Shown one piece after another: positions 47,504 through 64,000 of a stretch of 64,000 bases of DNA. Origin of the DNA: Parietaria judaica. Its lineage: Eukaryota > Streptophyta > Magnoliopsida > Rosales > Urticaceae. Location: contig OX940860.1 in the NCBI GenBank assembly GCA_954871525.1, forward strand, positions 22,166,001-22,230,000, read 5' to 3'. The first letter of the stretch is position 1. Each line of letters starts with the position of its first letter. Position numbers and translations under genes: made by a program. Below the pieces are notes generated by a model that saw only the letters and a list, made by a program, of their open reading frames with translations, ran no database searches and was not told where the DNA came from.

Positions 47504-49032
47504 CACCCTCAAAATTTTAACACCCAAAAGATATTTTCCGGTTCGTGAGCACCGTCGTAATGTCTTTAATGTGTCTTCAAGTTCAAATACTCTTTACAAC
47601 TCATCAACTAAAAGGATTTAGTGGTGGGTGGTATTTAGCCGATCGAAGGGTGTTTTATATTGCAAAACTAAACATTGTGGTGTTCTATAATGCAAAACTA
47701 AACATTGTAGGTCATCTAGTAATTACGTGGTAAAAAAAAAAAAAAACATGGTCAACAGAATCGAAAACGTGAACAAATCATATGTCACTACGTTTACAAA
47801 GCTAACAAATAAACTTTATTACTTACGCCAAAAAATTGTGATTATTCTTGTCTTGGTATGACGTTGTTTGCGATGTAAGTTGAAAAAGCACGAAGAGTAA
47901 TATAGAAAATCATTTTAATATATTCGATTTGTTTACACAACAAGGACCATTTACATACCAAAAGAATGGAACTAATGGAAGAGTTTGAAATGGTATAGTA
48001 CAATAGTCTACTTCGAGGTAATGATTGATAATGAGATTACTATCACCTTTATCCTTATATCGATGTCAATGTTAGAAATATCGATACAAGAAAAATTGTC
48101 ACCAAAATGTGGGATTGAAGATGTTTGTACCGTTGAAATCAGTTGCAGTTCTAATGTCTAAGTTAAAGCTAAGGTATTCCAATTAACAATGTGACGAGTG
48201 CATACAGCAAAGGATGATTCGAAGAGGATATTCCACGATGAATAGCGATAACGACGAGTTAAAAGGAACACAAATATAAGAAACAACTTTGAAGAAACAT
48301 GATGGCATGTGTGTGCGAGCGAAAGAAAGAGAGATTCCAAATCTAAAGCAATCACTTAACGAGTTTTCAATGAGTTTTTGGGAGTGATTTTAGAATTTAA
48401 CAATTTTTTGAGATAAAAATCGATCTTTGAATATATTCAAGCTGGCTTTCTAACATTCCTAGCATGATCTTATCTGAATTAGACGAATTCAGACCAATAA
48501 AACAAAAACTTATAATTATAGCAAGACCTCATTTAATTATTACTCAATATGTTAATAACTTCAATTAAATAATATTTTCATCGAACTCAACTCTGAAAAA
48601 ACGTGGTACATTAATTTTCGATGATATAATATATATATATATATATATAATTTTCGGATAGCTTTACTTACCTATCAAGCCATTACAAAAGGGATTAACT
48701 CAAGAAGAAAGGTTTTAGGCTCAATGGATAGTCTGCTAGGAAGTGAGAAGCCACAAAAATGACCACCACACAAGCAACAATGCTCTTTTATATGGACAAA
48801 GCTACCCTAAAACTGAGAAAGATTAATTGAACAAAAGCGAGTGGTTAAATGCACAAAAATGGAAAGAAAGCAACGAGATTGCCATCGAACACTTGTGAAA
48901 AGAAAAATCTATTAGATGAATTGTTACTATTATTATTATAATGGTCACAGCATTGAAACATTTATGCTGATGATTTTACATCTTTCGTAGTTGAAGAAAG
49001 TTAAAAAGTAAAAGAGTTTAGAGCAATACTGT
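47504..49032. other. Downstream of F2KP, no gene
   Basis: AT-rich with an (AT)n run at about 48625-48650. The part next to 49033 is probably the F2KP 3' untranslated region. Confidence 0.5.
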
Positions 49033-55001
<5,969 letters not shown>

Positions 55002-55045
55002 CTCCGACGCGAATCGAGTGCTCTCAGTGGCCACAACGCGCCATT

Positions 55046-55063
55046 ACACACACACACACACAA
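55046..55063. repeat. (AC)n microsatellite in the F2KP leader
   Basis: About nine AC units, 45 bp upstream of the F2KP start codon. Confidence 0.9.
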
Positions 55064-55307
55064 CGAGGATTGGATTGGTCGAGGAAAGGAAGAGGACAAT
55101 CTTGGTGAGTTTGTGGCTGTAATGGACGAGTGGCTTCGCTATGCCCTGCTTGGATTCTCAACGATTCGATTCGATGGTGAGAGAGAAACGTCGAGCTTGG
55201 CGATGGCGGGCCCACAGCTCTGGCCATTATCGTCATATCCGATACCCGAATCTGGCCACAACGCGCGACGCCTCGGGGCTGTTTGTGCACACGCTCCGCT
55301 AGGCTGA

Positions 55308-55355
55308 CACGTGTCGCATCTGCTTTTTCCTGGTCCTGAAGGGTTTGGACACGTG
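55308..55355. promoter_or_regulatory. Two G-box/ABRE-like sites upstream of F2KP
   Basis: CACGTG occurs at 55308-55313 (in ACACGTGTC) and 55350-55355 (in GACACGTGGC), 42 bp apart and about 310-350 bp upstream of the start codon. Such cores bind plant bZIP and bHLH factors. GACACGTGGC is a classic ABA-response form. Function here is inferred. Confidence 0.6.
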
Positions 55356-56632
55356 GCGGTAGGAAGCGGCACTGTTCTGCTGTTTCCGTGACTACGGATA
55401 TGGTTTGGCCGTTGACTGTACGCGCGTCGTTCACTACGGTCACGGTGACTCAGTCAAGTTCTTCGGCTTCTAAACGACATGTTTCTGCCAATCGCACACC
55501 TTTAATTGTCCATAAACGACATGTTCCTACCATCTGCTAGTAATTGATTAAGGAATATAAAATATCACTGTATAAGTAATAATAGTTGGGGATAACAGCG
55601 ATAAAATACTTAAATTTTGATCAAGTGAACGGGGAGGAAAGAAGTTCAAACTAAAAATAGTGATAAAATACGGAAGTCAACAAATATGACGACACATTTT
55701 TCGTCTAATTTTTTTCCGTTAAATTCAAATAAGAGAAGATGCTAGAAGATGATGATTATATAAATATATTCTAATCTTACATAGGTATATTTCATAACAC
55801 TAAGCAAAAAATTGACCAATATCTGTCAAAATAATTATAAAAAAAATGTGTCACTTTTAGGGGTGCAAATAAAACCCGAAAATGCGGGTTTTAATCCGCA
55901 TCCGGACCGTAACCGCATTTTAAAAAAATCAGAACCGTATTAATCCGGGTTAAACTAGAACCGGCTTAATAAAAAAAACCGCATTCGGATTAAACCGGAT
56001 CCGGGTCCCGGATTTAGAGAATAAAAAACCCAGAACCCGGATAGTAGGTTACTAAAACCCGCTTATTAAATGTATACATATAATATCTAAAATTTTTTAC
56101 CAAAAAAATACCTTATTATTTATCTTATTATATGTCTTTCATTTAGTGTCGTTGGTTGGTTCATTAACTTTATATTTTTACTTTAAATATTTTATCGTTA
56201 TTTTTCACTATGGCATGTTGCCTTATTTGGTCAAAGATAGTAGTATTTTGCGGCAATTATCCTGTAACAAAGCATCTCCGTATTGTGTATGATACGATGA
56301 TGCGTGCGTGCACTTAAATCAAAAGAAAATCAATACGCTGCGACATTCTAAAATGCTGGAACACTATTCTAATCTTCAATGCAAATAATTCTAAACTTCA
56401 AAGCAGAAAAGAAAACAAACAAAAATTGATTTTTGCTATTAATTCCAGCCAGAGACTAATCTCCATGCAAACAATAACATATAATAAAAAAAAATAAAAA
56501 CTTTATAAAATAACTCTCAATACACCAATAATTCTATCACTAACCCTTAATTTTTCATGATTCTCAAAACAACCTTTTCAAATATCATGTACCAAGATAC
56601 CCATGTAAAATGGACATAACGCGTCCTGAAAA
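55356..56632. other. Intergenic DNA with a hAT-like fragment
   Basis: No gene seen. At about 55858-56065 there is a fragment starting AGGGGTGCAAATAAAACCC and rich in ATCCGGGTT/AACCCGGAT, like the ends of hAT derivatives elsewhere in the window. Its second end was not found. TAAACGACATGTT-type sequence repeats at about 55470 and 55513. Confidence 0.55.
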
Positions 56633-57394
56633 GTGGACATAGCAACAATCGGGACGAAGGATCTTCAAGAAACATTGAAATATGTCACTAGAAAGCCTCT
56701 TAGCAAAGAACTTTGGGATTTCCTTCTGAAGGAGGAGTTTGATTGTTTCAATAGCTCTGTACATTATTTCACCAAAAGGCGAAGCGAGAAGGCAGCTTTC
56801 GGAACAGGGGCTGGCGCTCTCCGGAGAAGAGGCCATCACTGCATCTTTATTTCTCACATCGTCGAGTTGCAATATGAAGAGAGCCTTCTCGCGTGGCATA
56901 TAGCCACCGAGATCTGCTACAACACTACTGGCGAAAGCAACAATCTTAGCATCAACGCTGACATAAAGAGACGTCGCGAGTTTAGCAAGATATTATCGGA
57001 TTACATGTTATACCTTCTAATCTTGAAGCCCGAAGTGGTGTCTCCGACGCCAGGCGTCCAATGAGAGAGATACTACGCTACTTGCTAGATGGTGCAAAGC
57101 GTTATTACCAATGCAGGCTTGGGAAGGGAATCGGAGTTGAAACAAGCATGTAAAGTAATCCTTGAAAAGTACAAGAAAAGCGTTGAAACTGCGGGAGAAG
57201 AGGGTCTAAGACCGCCGGAAAAAGCCCTTGATTGCGGTGGTTCTTTGGTCATCATGCTAGAAGAGCTTAAGGAAGAGAAGTGGGAGGCGATAAGCGCTGC
57301 ACAAGTGGAACTTCTGTCCTGCGCTGCATCTAATTCAACAGCTAAGAGTGCCCGGCTGCTTATCGGCGGCCGCTCATTTTGGCATTTACCGTAA
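56633..57394 (+). pseudogene. DUF594-like protein, C-terminal remnant
   Basis: Two frames in the same phase, 56633-57061 and 57089-57394, separated by stops TGA (57062) and TAG (57086). The first contains ESLLAWHIATEICY and FSKILSDYMLYLLILKPE. The second contains KWEAISAAQVELLSCAAS. These are hallmark positions of the C-terminal DUF594 domain of plant DUF4220/DUF594 proteins, usually of about 600-700 residues with an N-terminal membrane region. That N-terminal part is absent. Function of the family is unknown. It is most likely a decayed fragment, because members are normally intronless. Confidence 0.75.
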
Positions 57395-57691
57395 AACCTC
57401 TCATATGCTTATGCGCAGGCGCATTTAAATTTAAATAATTTAATTATTTAAAAAAAATGCATTGAATTATTATAAAATATTAAAAAAGCTCATTCTCATG
57501 TGTTCTTGACTTTTTTAAGGGGTGTTTTTATTTGATGTAAACTATATATAATGTAAACATCTACGAGAAACTTGATGAAATGACCTCAAAAATCCACAAA
57601 TCTATTTTTATACTGCCAAGAATTAGTGACTAAAGTAAATACCCATAAGTTAACAAAAGTTAGCGGCATATTCTCAAATAAAAACAGCTGA
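57395..57691. other. Intergenic spacer
   Basis: AT-rich, nothing recognised. Confidence 0.5.
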
Positions 57692-57935
57692 TCACACGAG
57701 CCAAAAAACAGCATCACGGGCATAGAAGATTAGTGGGTTGTACTTTGAGGTTAAGAGAGCTTTCAACGAATGGCAAAGTTCTAAAGAGAATGTAAATGAT
57801 CGCAGATTCCTTCTATCGTCGACATATCCCAATCCAATTTGAGCCTTACTCTGCAATTCTCTTCGCAATCCTTTGGAATTGACAAGAATGTGTGCCACAC
57901 ACGAAGAGATTGCTTGTGATCGGTTTCTTCAAGGA
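57692..57935 (-). pseudogene. Truncated F-box gene tail
   Basis: Matches the second half of exon 3 of the two F-box genes: EETDHKQSLRVWHTF, then LKLDWDMSTIEGICDHLHSL. There is a small in-frame expansion (IPKDCEENCRVR) and a TAG stop a few codons early. The downstream flank, including GATCACACGAGCC, also matches. Homology stops abruptly at about 57935, so everything upstream of this exon part is missing. It is a relic of a third member of the cluster. Confidence 0.88.
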
Positions 57936-58345
57936 CGGGCCCATTCTGCCCTTTTTTGCAGGTCCTCCCTCGCCGTAGGAGCTCGCCAAGGAAGGAGAAT
58001 CACGAAGAATCATCAAGACCAGCTCAGAGCTTCATCAAGATCGGAGTTCGCCTAGACGAGGATATCGCCAAGACAAGGACTCTCTCTGCTCAGACGAGGA
58101 GCTTCGCCAAGACAAGGACCTCGCCCGGACTTCGCCACCACGAGGGAAGTCCGACGAGGAACTTCGCCCCCACGAAGGAAGTTCGCCGAGGATTGCCAAG
58201 GACAGCCCCCGAAGACCCATCTAAGATGACGGATTCGCCTCCAGCTTTGACGATCATTAGTCAACCCGCGTTGACTCAGCATTCAATTATCCTTGTGTTC
58301 AGCGGGTCACTCTCAGGACCCGAACCTTGGATCCGATTATAAGTT
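57936..58345 (+). other. GC-rich unclassified fragment
   Basis: Begins exactly where the F-box relic breaks. It contains repeated CGCCAAGACAAGGAC and GAGGAACTTCGCC-type motifs, open in more than one frame, resembling the low-complexity interior of LTR elements. No termini or domains seen. It is probably part of the rearrangement that truncated the F-box copy. Confidence 0.4.
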
Positions 58346-58738
58346 AAGACCATTTTTACGCATTAACAATATCTTTTTTAAATTTTCACCATAATTTTTT
58401 TCATTACTTTTTCAAATTTTTTTTCTTCAATAATAGATATATTCATATAATATGAAAACCATAACACGAAACGACCTAGAAATGCGCAGCTGAAAGCAAA
58501 GTTCTTTGTAGCAGTCTTTATCAAGGTTCATGTTATCTTTTTTTTTTTCTTTCTTTCTTCAATAAACGAGTTATGGGTTATCAATCAACAATTGGTTTAC
58601 CAAAAGATAACTTATAAGAAACGAGGTTACCGGTTATCGGTACTTATAAATGATAAACCAGTGATTTACCGACAAGTTTTATATAAATAATTTTTAAAAC
58701 AAATATACTTCATTTATATATAAAACCAAAACAAAATA

Positions 58739-59201
58739 GGGCTTTATAGCCATATAGCCAAACTAGAAAAATTATTTTGCAAAATAGCCAACCTTTTGAT
58801 TAATATTGCCAAATAGCCAATCAACCACATTAATAAATCACGAAAGACCGTATTACCCTTGTATTAACGTGTATTAACTATATTAACATGTATTAACTAA
58901 GTTAATTTGTTTAAAAATAAAATAAATTTTTTTAAAATTTTAATCACGATTTTTTATTTTTAAACAAATTAACTCAGTTAATACACGTTAATATAGATTT
59001 TCTGTAAACACAAGTAAATGTTCTTATTTTTAAGAAAAATTAACTTTGTTAATACACATTAATATGTTAAAAGGGTATTATAAGTATAAAATATGTTATT
59101 AAATAACCACCTCATCAATTTGGCTATTTTGCAAAGAAAAAAGAAAGGTTTGCTATTTGGCTAATCAAACGTTTTAATTTAGCTATTAAGAGCCATTTCT
59201 C
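58739..59201. mobile_element. MITE, GCCAAATAGCC type
   Basis: 463 bp with inverted termini containing repeated TAGCCAAA motifs and the perfect 9-bp duplication AACAAAATA (58730-58738 and 59202-59210). It is a relative of 27268-27596. Confidence 0.85.
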
Positions 59202-59254
59202 AACAAAATATCATCCTATCCTAATAATAAATACTCATAAATAAAACCCATATG

Positions 59255-59852
59255 TAGGGGTGAGCGTGGGTTGGGTTGGGCCGCCCCGATGCTTTTTATG
59301 GACCCGACCCGATCACTTCGGGTCCCAAAAAAAATGCCCATCCGATCCAAAATTTTTTAATGCCCGAACCAAACCGACCCGATAAAAAATCGGGTTGGGT
59401 TGGTTTGGGTCGCCATGGCCCGATTAATTAAAATTTAATCTTATATTACACAAAATAATATGAAAAAAATGCATCAATGTAACTCAAAATTCAAGTAAAA
59501 ATACTCCAAACAAATTTAATAAAAAAAACATACACTAAATAATGAAAAACATGAAAATGAGAGATTGAAGGGTCTTTGAATGTAAATAAAATTGAGGATG
59601 AATTTTTTTAAAAGACTATAGATTGCACTACTTGAATAAAAAATCAATATGAAATATATATTAATTATATTGGTCGGGTCGGAGACCCCGACCCGATCCA
59701 AGGTTTTGGACCCGACCCCGACCCGAATAATAGTCGGGTCCGGCCCGATCCGACCCAATTTTGAGCGGGTTAGATTGGGCGGGTTTGATTGGGGTCGGGT
59801 CTATAACGGATTGGGTTGGGGCATCGGGTTGGGTCTAAAATGCTCACCCCTA
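59255..59852. mobile_element. Non-autonomous hAT element, GGGTTGGGTCGG-rich
   Basis: 598 bp with ends TAGGGGTGAGC and GCTCACCCCTA, and flanking CCATATG on both sides. The interior has many GACCCGACC repeats in both orientations. A frame of 80 codons across it is composition only. Confidence 0.8.
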
Positions 59853-60122
59853 CCATATGAGTCTAATTCAATATCTATCTCCATTTCTTAGGTCACAACT
59901 GGTTAGAGTTTAACTACACCCATAGTGTTGTTTTTCCTTGCTCAACTCAATAGAATCCACAGTGATCTCCACCCTTTTACACTCTACACCGACTGCTTCA
60001 ATTATCACTACAAAGGAAACTGCCAAGTTAAAACCATCTCGAGATCACACGAGCCAAAAAAAAAAAAACGGCATCACGGGCATAGGAGATTAGAAGCTTG
60101 GACTTTAAGATTAGTAGAGGTT

Positions 60123-62058
60123 TCAGTAGATGCAAAAGCTCTCAAGAGAATGTAAATGATCACAAATTCCTTCTAGCGCTGACATATCCCAATCCAATTT
60201 GATCCGTACATCGCAATCCTCAGAAATTGGCAAGAATGTGTGCCACACACGAAGAGATTGCCTGTGATCGGTTTCTTCAACGATATCGATGTTTGATATA
60301 ATTCCATCGATGCTCTCGATCTTTGCAGCTTTCAAGTGATGTCGCCAGTCCTTGCAGTGGGGCAAATTGCAGCATAAATGGGATTCCCTTTGCACGAGCA
60401 TCTGGCAGAGGAACTACACAACCAAATAACGGGAATCTTAGTGTTTACTCTAAAAGCTTTGATATATAAAACCCTTGACAGTCAATTTAAAGATTTTCTA
60501 AACTTTAATGGCAGCACCGAATGTGAGACGAGTAAGAGAAAATAAACAAATGGAAATCAACAAGCACATTAGCATTTCATAGAAAAAGGATATGTCCCGT
60601 CGTACGTCTAAACAGTTATCCTCGTCACTGGAATCTGCGGTTATACATACTATCTTCGGATGACAACTCGAAAGTAGTCCGTCAAGAAGAGTAACCCACT
60701 GAAATGGAGCGATGATGCTAAGAATGATGAGGTCTAAAGACTCAACTTCGATAAGTGTCGAAGTTAAAGCTTTTCCAGATTTGTCATTATCAAAACATAG
60801 CTGTCATATAGAATAAAAATCCATAGTCAACTACAAAAGCAATATTGAAAAAGAAAAAGAGAGAAACTCAAACTCAAAGTCATACCTTCATGCCATCAGA
60901 ACGTGGATAGAAATGTATACCCTGAAAATCATGATGACGATGTTCACTTAGTTCAAGGAACCAAGAACTAATTTGGTCAAGCGAGTCGTTAAATCTAAAA
61001 AGTAAATCCACGGCACAAGGAAAAACCTTTGATGAAAACTTGACCGGAAAATCATGACCATATGGTGTGTAATTAAAGCTTGATAGGATAGGTGAATCAA
61101 TTTCAACAGCTTCGACTCTATTACAACGATGTAGAAGGAGATGCCTAAGCCTAGGCAGAGAGGCCCTAATCTTTTGAAGCCTATGGCAACGTTGGATATC
61201 GAGAACCTCCAAGAAGGAAATTTTAGAGATAAGCATATGAAATTGAGTATCGGTGATGGCGATGTTGCATAGCTTTATTGTTCTCAAATTACTGCAAGAA
61301 GTAAGATCAATCGCACAAGGAAGCCTATAGTCACGATATGAAAAGGAAAAGTCCTCGAGAGAGGGGGCATCGACATAAATGCCCTGGATTTCCCGGCAAG
61401 ATGTCGCTATTGTTACGGAAAGAAGAGCAAGTCTTTTGGGTTTGGAAATGTAAAAAGTCTTCAAGCCACAAATATCCAAAAGACAAACATGTTTGATGTT
61501 AGGACAGCTTCGGAAGATATCGCAGACAATATCCTCACTTAGGTAAACGTTTTCTAGCCATAAGTTTTCAAGGCAAAAAAACTCAAAAGAACCACATAGT
61601 AGTGACGAGTTGATAGCGAATGTCGTTTCAGGAAGAGGGTAGTTTGACTTGTCATCTCCTTCCAAATCGACACGGACAACGAAGGTTATTTCTAAAACAC
61701 CATGGTGAAGAGCTAATGGCAGCCAAGGATTGACTATTGGAACCGAGTATGAATCAATATGAGACACAACTAAACATAATCGCTTCATAGAAAGCTTATT
61801 CCGAACAAAGTGTTGCAAAGACCTATCCACAAAGTCTAAGAAAACTCCGAGCCGCTCCTTGAACTGCGGTGCATCAACGGGCATGTCCTCCATATCAGCG
61901 GGTAGCCAAAACCCGAGAAAAGGAAAGGACTTCCGTACAAGATTCCATTGCTTAGACAACACAGAGGTTCTTGCGGAATCTTTGATGGGGAGACATGACA
62001 ATATGTGATGTAGAATAGGTACCGGTAAGAAGGAGATCAGGTCAACTTGACCCTCCAT
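60123..62058 (-). CDS. F-box protein with LRR-like repeats
   Basis: Three exons in phase: 60886-62058 (391 codons), 60606-60800 (65) and 60123-60413 (97 with stop), giving 552 residues. Introns have GT/AG borders. The N-terminal F-box, about residues 7-47 (LISFLPVPILHHILSCLP, then RTSVLSKQWNLV), binds SKP1 in SCF ubiquitin ligases. Residues from about 150 to 330 are imperfect leucine-rich repeats (LENLWLENV, LRTIKLCNI, LEVLDIQRC, LRHLLLHRC) that would hold the substrate. The C-terminal part is typical of the expanded plant F-box/RNI-like group. The ATG at 62058 begins the F-box homology. An upstream open extension lacks a credible ATG. The substrate is unknown. A paralogue in the same orientation lies directly upstream, and a relic lies beyond the 3' end. 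Confidence 0.93.
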
Positions 62059-62949
62059 AAGAATCACTACCGCCAAAATTGAACCTAAAGATTAACACAG
62101 TCCAAAATTAGAGAAACATGAACTGCTTGTCGTCGAAAATAGCTAAAGGAACACTGTAACTCGCAAATTTTGCATCGAAATGTCTCGAATGTAAGCATCA
62201 ACTAACCTTGCTCGGAGAGATACTGCTCTGAATTCTGATCAATCGGAAGAGAGAATGTTCATCGATTTCTGAGGGAGAATAACGAAGGTTTGGGGGTGAG
62301 AGAATTAGGGTTCACTGTAGTGCGAGGAACAAGTACATTTTGAGTGGGAAAAACGAAACTCTCAAAACTGTATGACTATGAAATAGGGAATGGAGTAGGT
62401 AGTTATATTTTTTTATTTTTTTGAAGGAATCGTGATCGTTATATTTACGTATATTAAGTGTTAAATACAAGAAAAATCCGATAAATACCTTAACCGAATA
62501 TTGAATACTGGTTATACGAAAATGCGTTTTTCATCTTTAAAAATAAGATGTTCACTTAATATTTTTAAAATTTCAAAATGTAGTATTAAGTGTATTATTT
62601 ATAAAAAATAAAAACACAATAATAAGGTTAAAGTCTAACTTTAACCCACCATAATGTTGTTTTCCTTTATCAATTCAATATAATCCACATCATATCATAG
62701 TGATTTTCCTTAAGCTCCGCTCTTTTACACTTTAGTCCGACTACTCAATATAATCACTCTGAAAATAAATCTTTGTCACACAAAAACACATTACACCAAA
62801 TATATCTCCCATTCGACGAACAATTGTCATAATATCAGATTCACAAAGGAAGCTGCAAGTTAAACCCATAACAATAGTCTATTCTATTTACATCTCATGA
62901 TCACACGAGCAGGAAAACGACATCACGGGCATATGGTTGCACTTAGAGG
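62059..62949. other. Spacer between the two F-box genes
   Basis: Includes the promoter and 5' leader of the 60123-62058 gene near 62059-62350 and the 3' flank of the next gene. The 3' flank resembles 59925-60122 (CAATATAATCCACA against CAATAGAATCCACA, and ATCACACGAGC), so the duplication covered the 3' ends. Confidence 0.6.
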
Positions 62950-64000
62950 TTACTCGGGCTTTTCGCGGATGGAAAAGCTCTCAAGAGAATGTAAACGATC
63001 ACAAATTCCTTCTATCGCTGACATATCCCAATCCAATTTGATCCGTATATCGGTATCCTCTGAAATTGACAAGAACGTGTGCCACACACGAAGAGATTGC
63101 CTGTGATCGGTTTCTTCGATGATTTCGATGTTTGATTTAACTCCATTGATGCACACGATCTTTGCAGCTTTCATAAAATGGCGCCAGTCCTTGCAATGGG
63201 GCAAATTGCAGCAGAGATGGGATTCCCTTTGCACAAGCATCTGGCAGAAGAACTACACATAACGTAACAACGGGAATCTTAGCGTTTGCCGATAAAATAT
63301 GTATCATTACTCTAAAAGCTTTGATATATATAATCCGTGACAGTCAATTTCAAGATTTTCCAAACATTAATGGCAGCACCGGGTATGAGAGGAGTAAGAT
63401 AAAATAAACAAAACAAAACCAAAGAATATTAAAAATGAAAATCACAAGCATATTGGAATTTCATAGAAAAAGGATCCGTCCCATCATACGTCGAAACAGT
63501 TATCCTCGTCATTGGAATATGCAGCCATACATACTATCTTCGGATGACAACTCGTAAGCAGTCCGTCAAGAAGAGTAACCCACTCGGCTGCAGCGAGCAT
63601 GCTAAGAAAAGTGAGGTCTAAACACTCAACTTTGATAAGTGTCGAAGTTAAAGCTTCTCCAGATTTGTCATCATCAAAACATAGCTGTCATATAGAACAA
63701 AAACCCATAGTCAACTACAAAAGCAATATCGAAAAAGAAAAAGATAGAAACTCAAACTCAAAGTAATACCTTGATGCCATCCGAACGTGGATAGAAGAGT
63801 ATACCATTAAACTGATCATAAGGATATTCACTAAATTCGAGGAACCAAGAACTGATTTGGTCACGCAAGACGTTAAATTCATAAAGTAAATCCACGGGAC
63901 CAGGAAAAACATTTGATGAAAACTCAACAGGCCAATTATGACCGTATGGTATGTAATCAAAACTTGATAGAGTAAGTGAATTAATTTCAACAGCTTCGAC
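62950..64000 (-). CDS. Tandem F-box paralogue, partial (5' end outside window)
   Basis: Three blocks in phase: the end of exon 1 (63770-64000 and beyond), exon 2 (63490-63684, 65 codons) and exon 3 (62950-63252, 101 codons with stop). The exon structure equals that of the neighbouring gene. Exon 2 (LCFDDDKSGEALTSTL) and exon 3 (MLVQRESHLCCNLPHCKDWR) are very close to it, while the visible exon 1 part (GHNWPVEFSSNVFPGPVDLL) is more diverged. Six extra C-terminal residues follow the shared end. The F-box itself lies beyond the right edge. No disabling change is seen in the visible part, so it may be functional. Confidence 0.9.

Noticed and set aside
59649..59891. Frame of 80 codons
   Set aside because: Lies across the GACCCGACC repeats of a non-autonomous hAT element. 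Composition artefact.

Overview
This is nuclear DNA from a flowering plant, most likely a eudicot. It has AT-rich intergenic DNA, short AT-rich introns with GT/AG borders, Ty1-copia elements primed by initiator tRNA-Met, hAT and Mutator-type DNA transposons, SINEs with poly-A tails, and genes of plant-specific families. I cannot name the species from the sequence alone. Four host genes can be modelled with confidence: a two-exon ZIP metal transporter of the ZIP6 type (20163-22540, +), an intronless ATL-type RING-H2 ubiquitin ligase (39706-40491, -), a 23-exon 6-phosphofructo-2-kinase/fructose-2,6-bisphosphatase (49033-55001, -), and a three-exon F-box protein (60123-62058, -). A tandem F-box paralogue runs off the right edge (62950-64000, -). 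There is also one tRNA gene (31523-31596).

The left third (2-19 kb) is a pile of transposons. A Ty1-copia element (2048-7225) has near-identical LTRs and a perfect 5-bp target duplication. Its single polyprotein frame carries in-frame stops but no frameshift. A complete hAT element (11275-16670) with an 8-bp duplication carries a two-exon transposase gene broken by one stop codon and by a likely 1-kb solo LTR. The hAT, and a 2.2-kb non-autonomous LTR element with a gag-like frame (16810-18981), are both inserted in the remnant of one host gene. The hAT intron holds two copies of a segment found in the untranslated leader of the copia element.

The middle (20-40 kb) has ZIP6, a decayed copia carrying two SINEs and a hAT derivative, several non-autonomous hAT and Mutator-like elements with exact target duplications, and two elements that appear to carry gene-like inserts. 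Starting 100 bp upstream of the ATL start codon is a nearly perfect tandem array (40591-44717) of about 3.25 copies of a 1.27-kb unit. It begins in the presumed ATL promoter.

The right part (47-64 kb) has the F2KP gene with a pair of G-boxes in its promoter, a DUF594-like pseudogene, a decayed F-box tail, and the two tandem F-box genes. The genes do not form a pathway: the window is ordinary plant gene space broken up by repeats. The most unusual items are the promoter-proximal tandem array, the copia-leader segment inside the hAT intron, and the gag-only LTR element.
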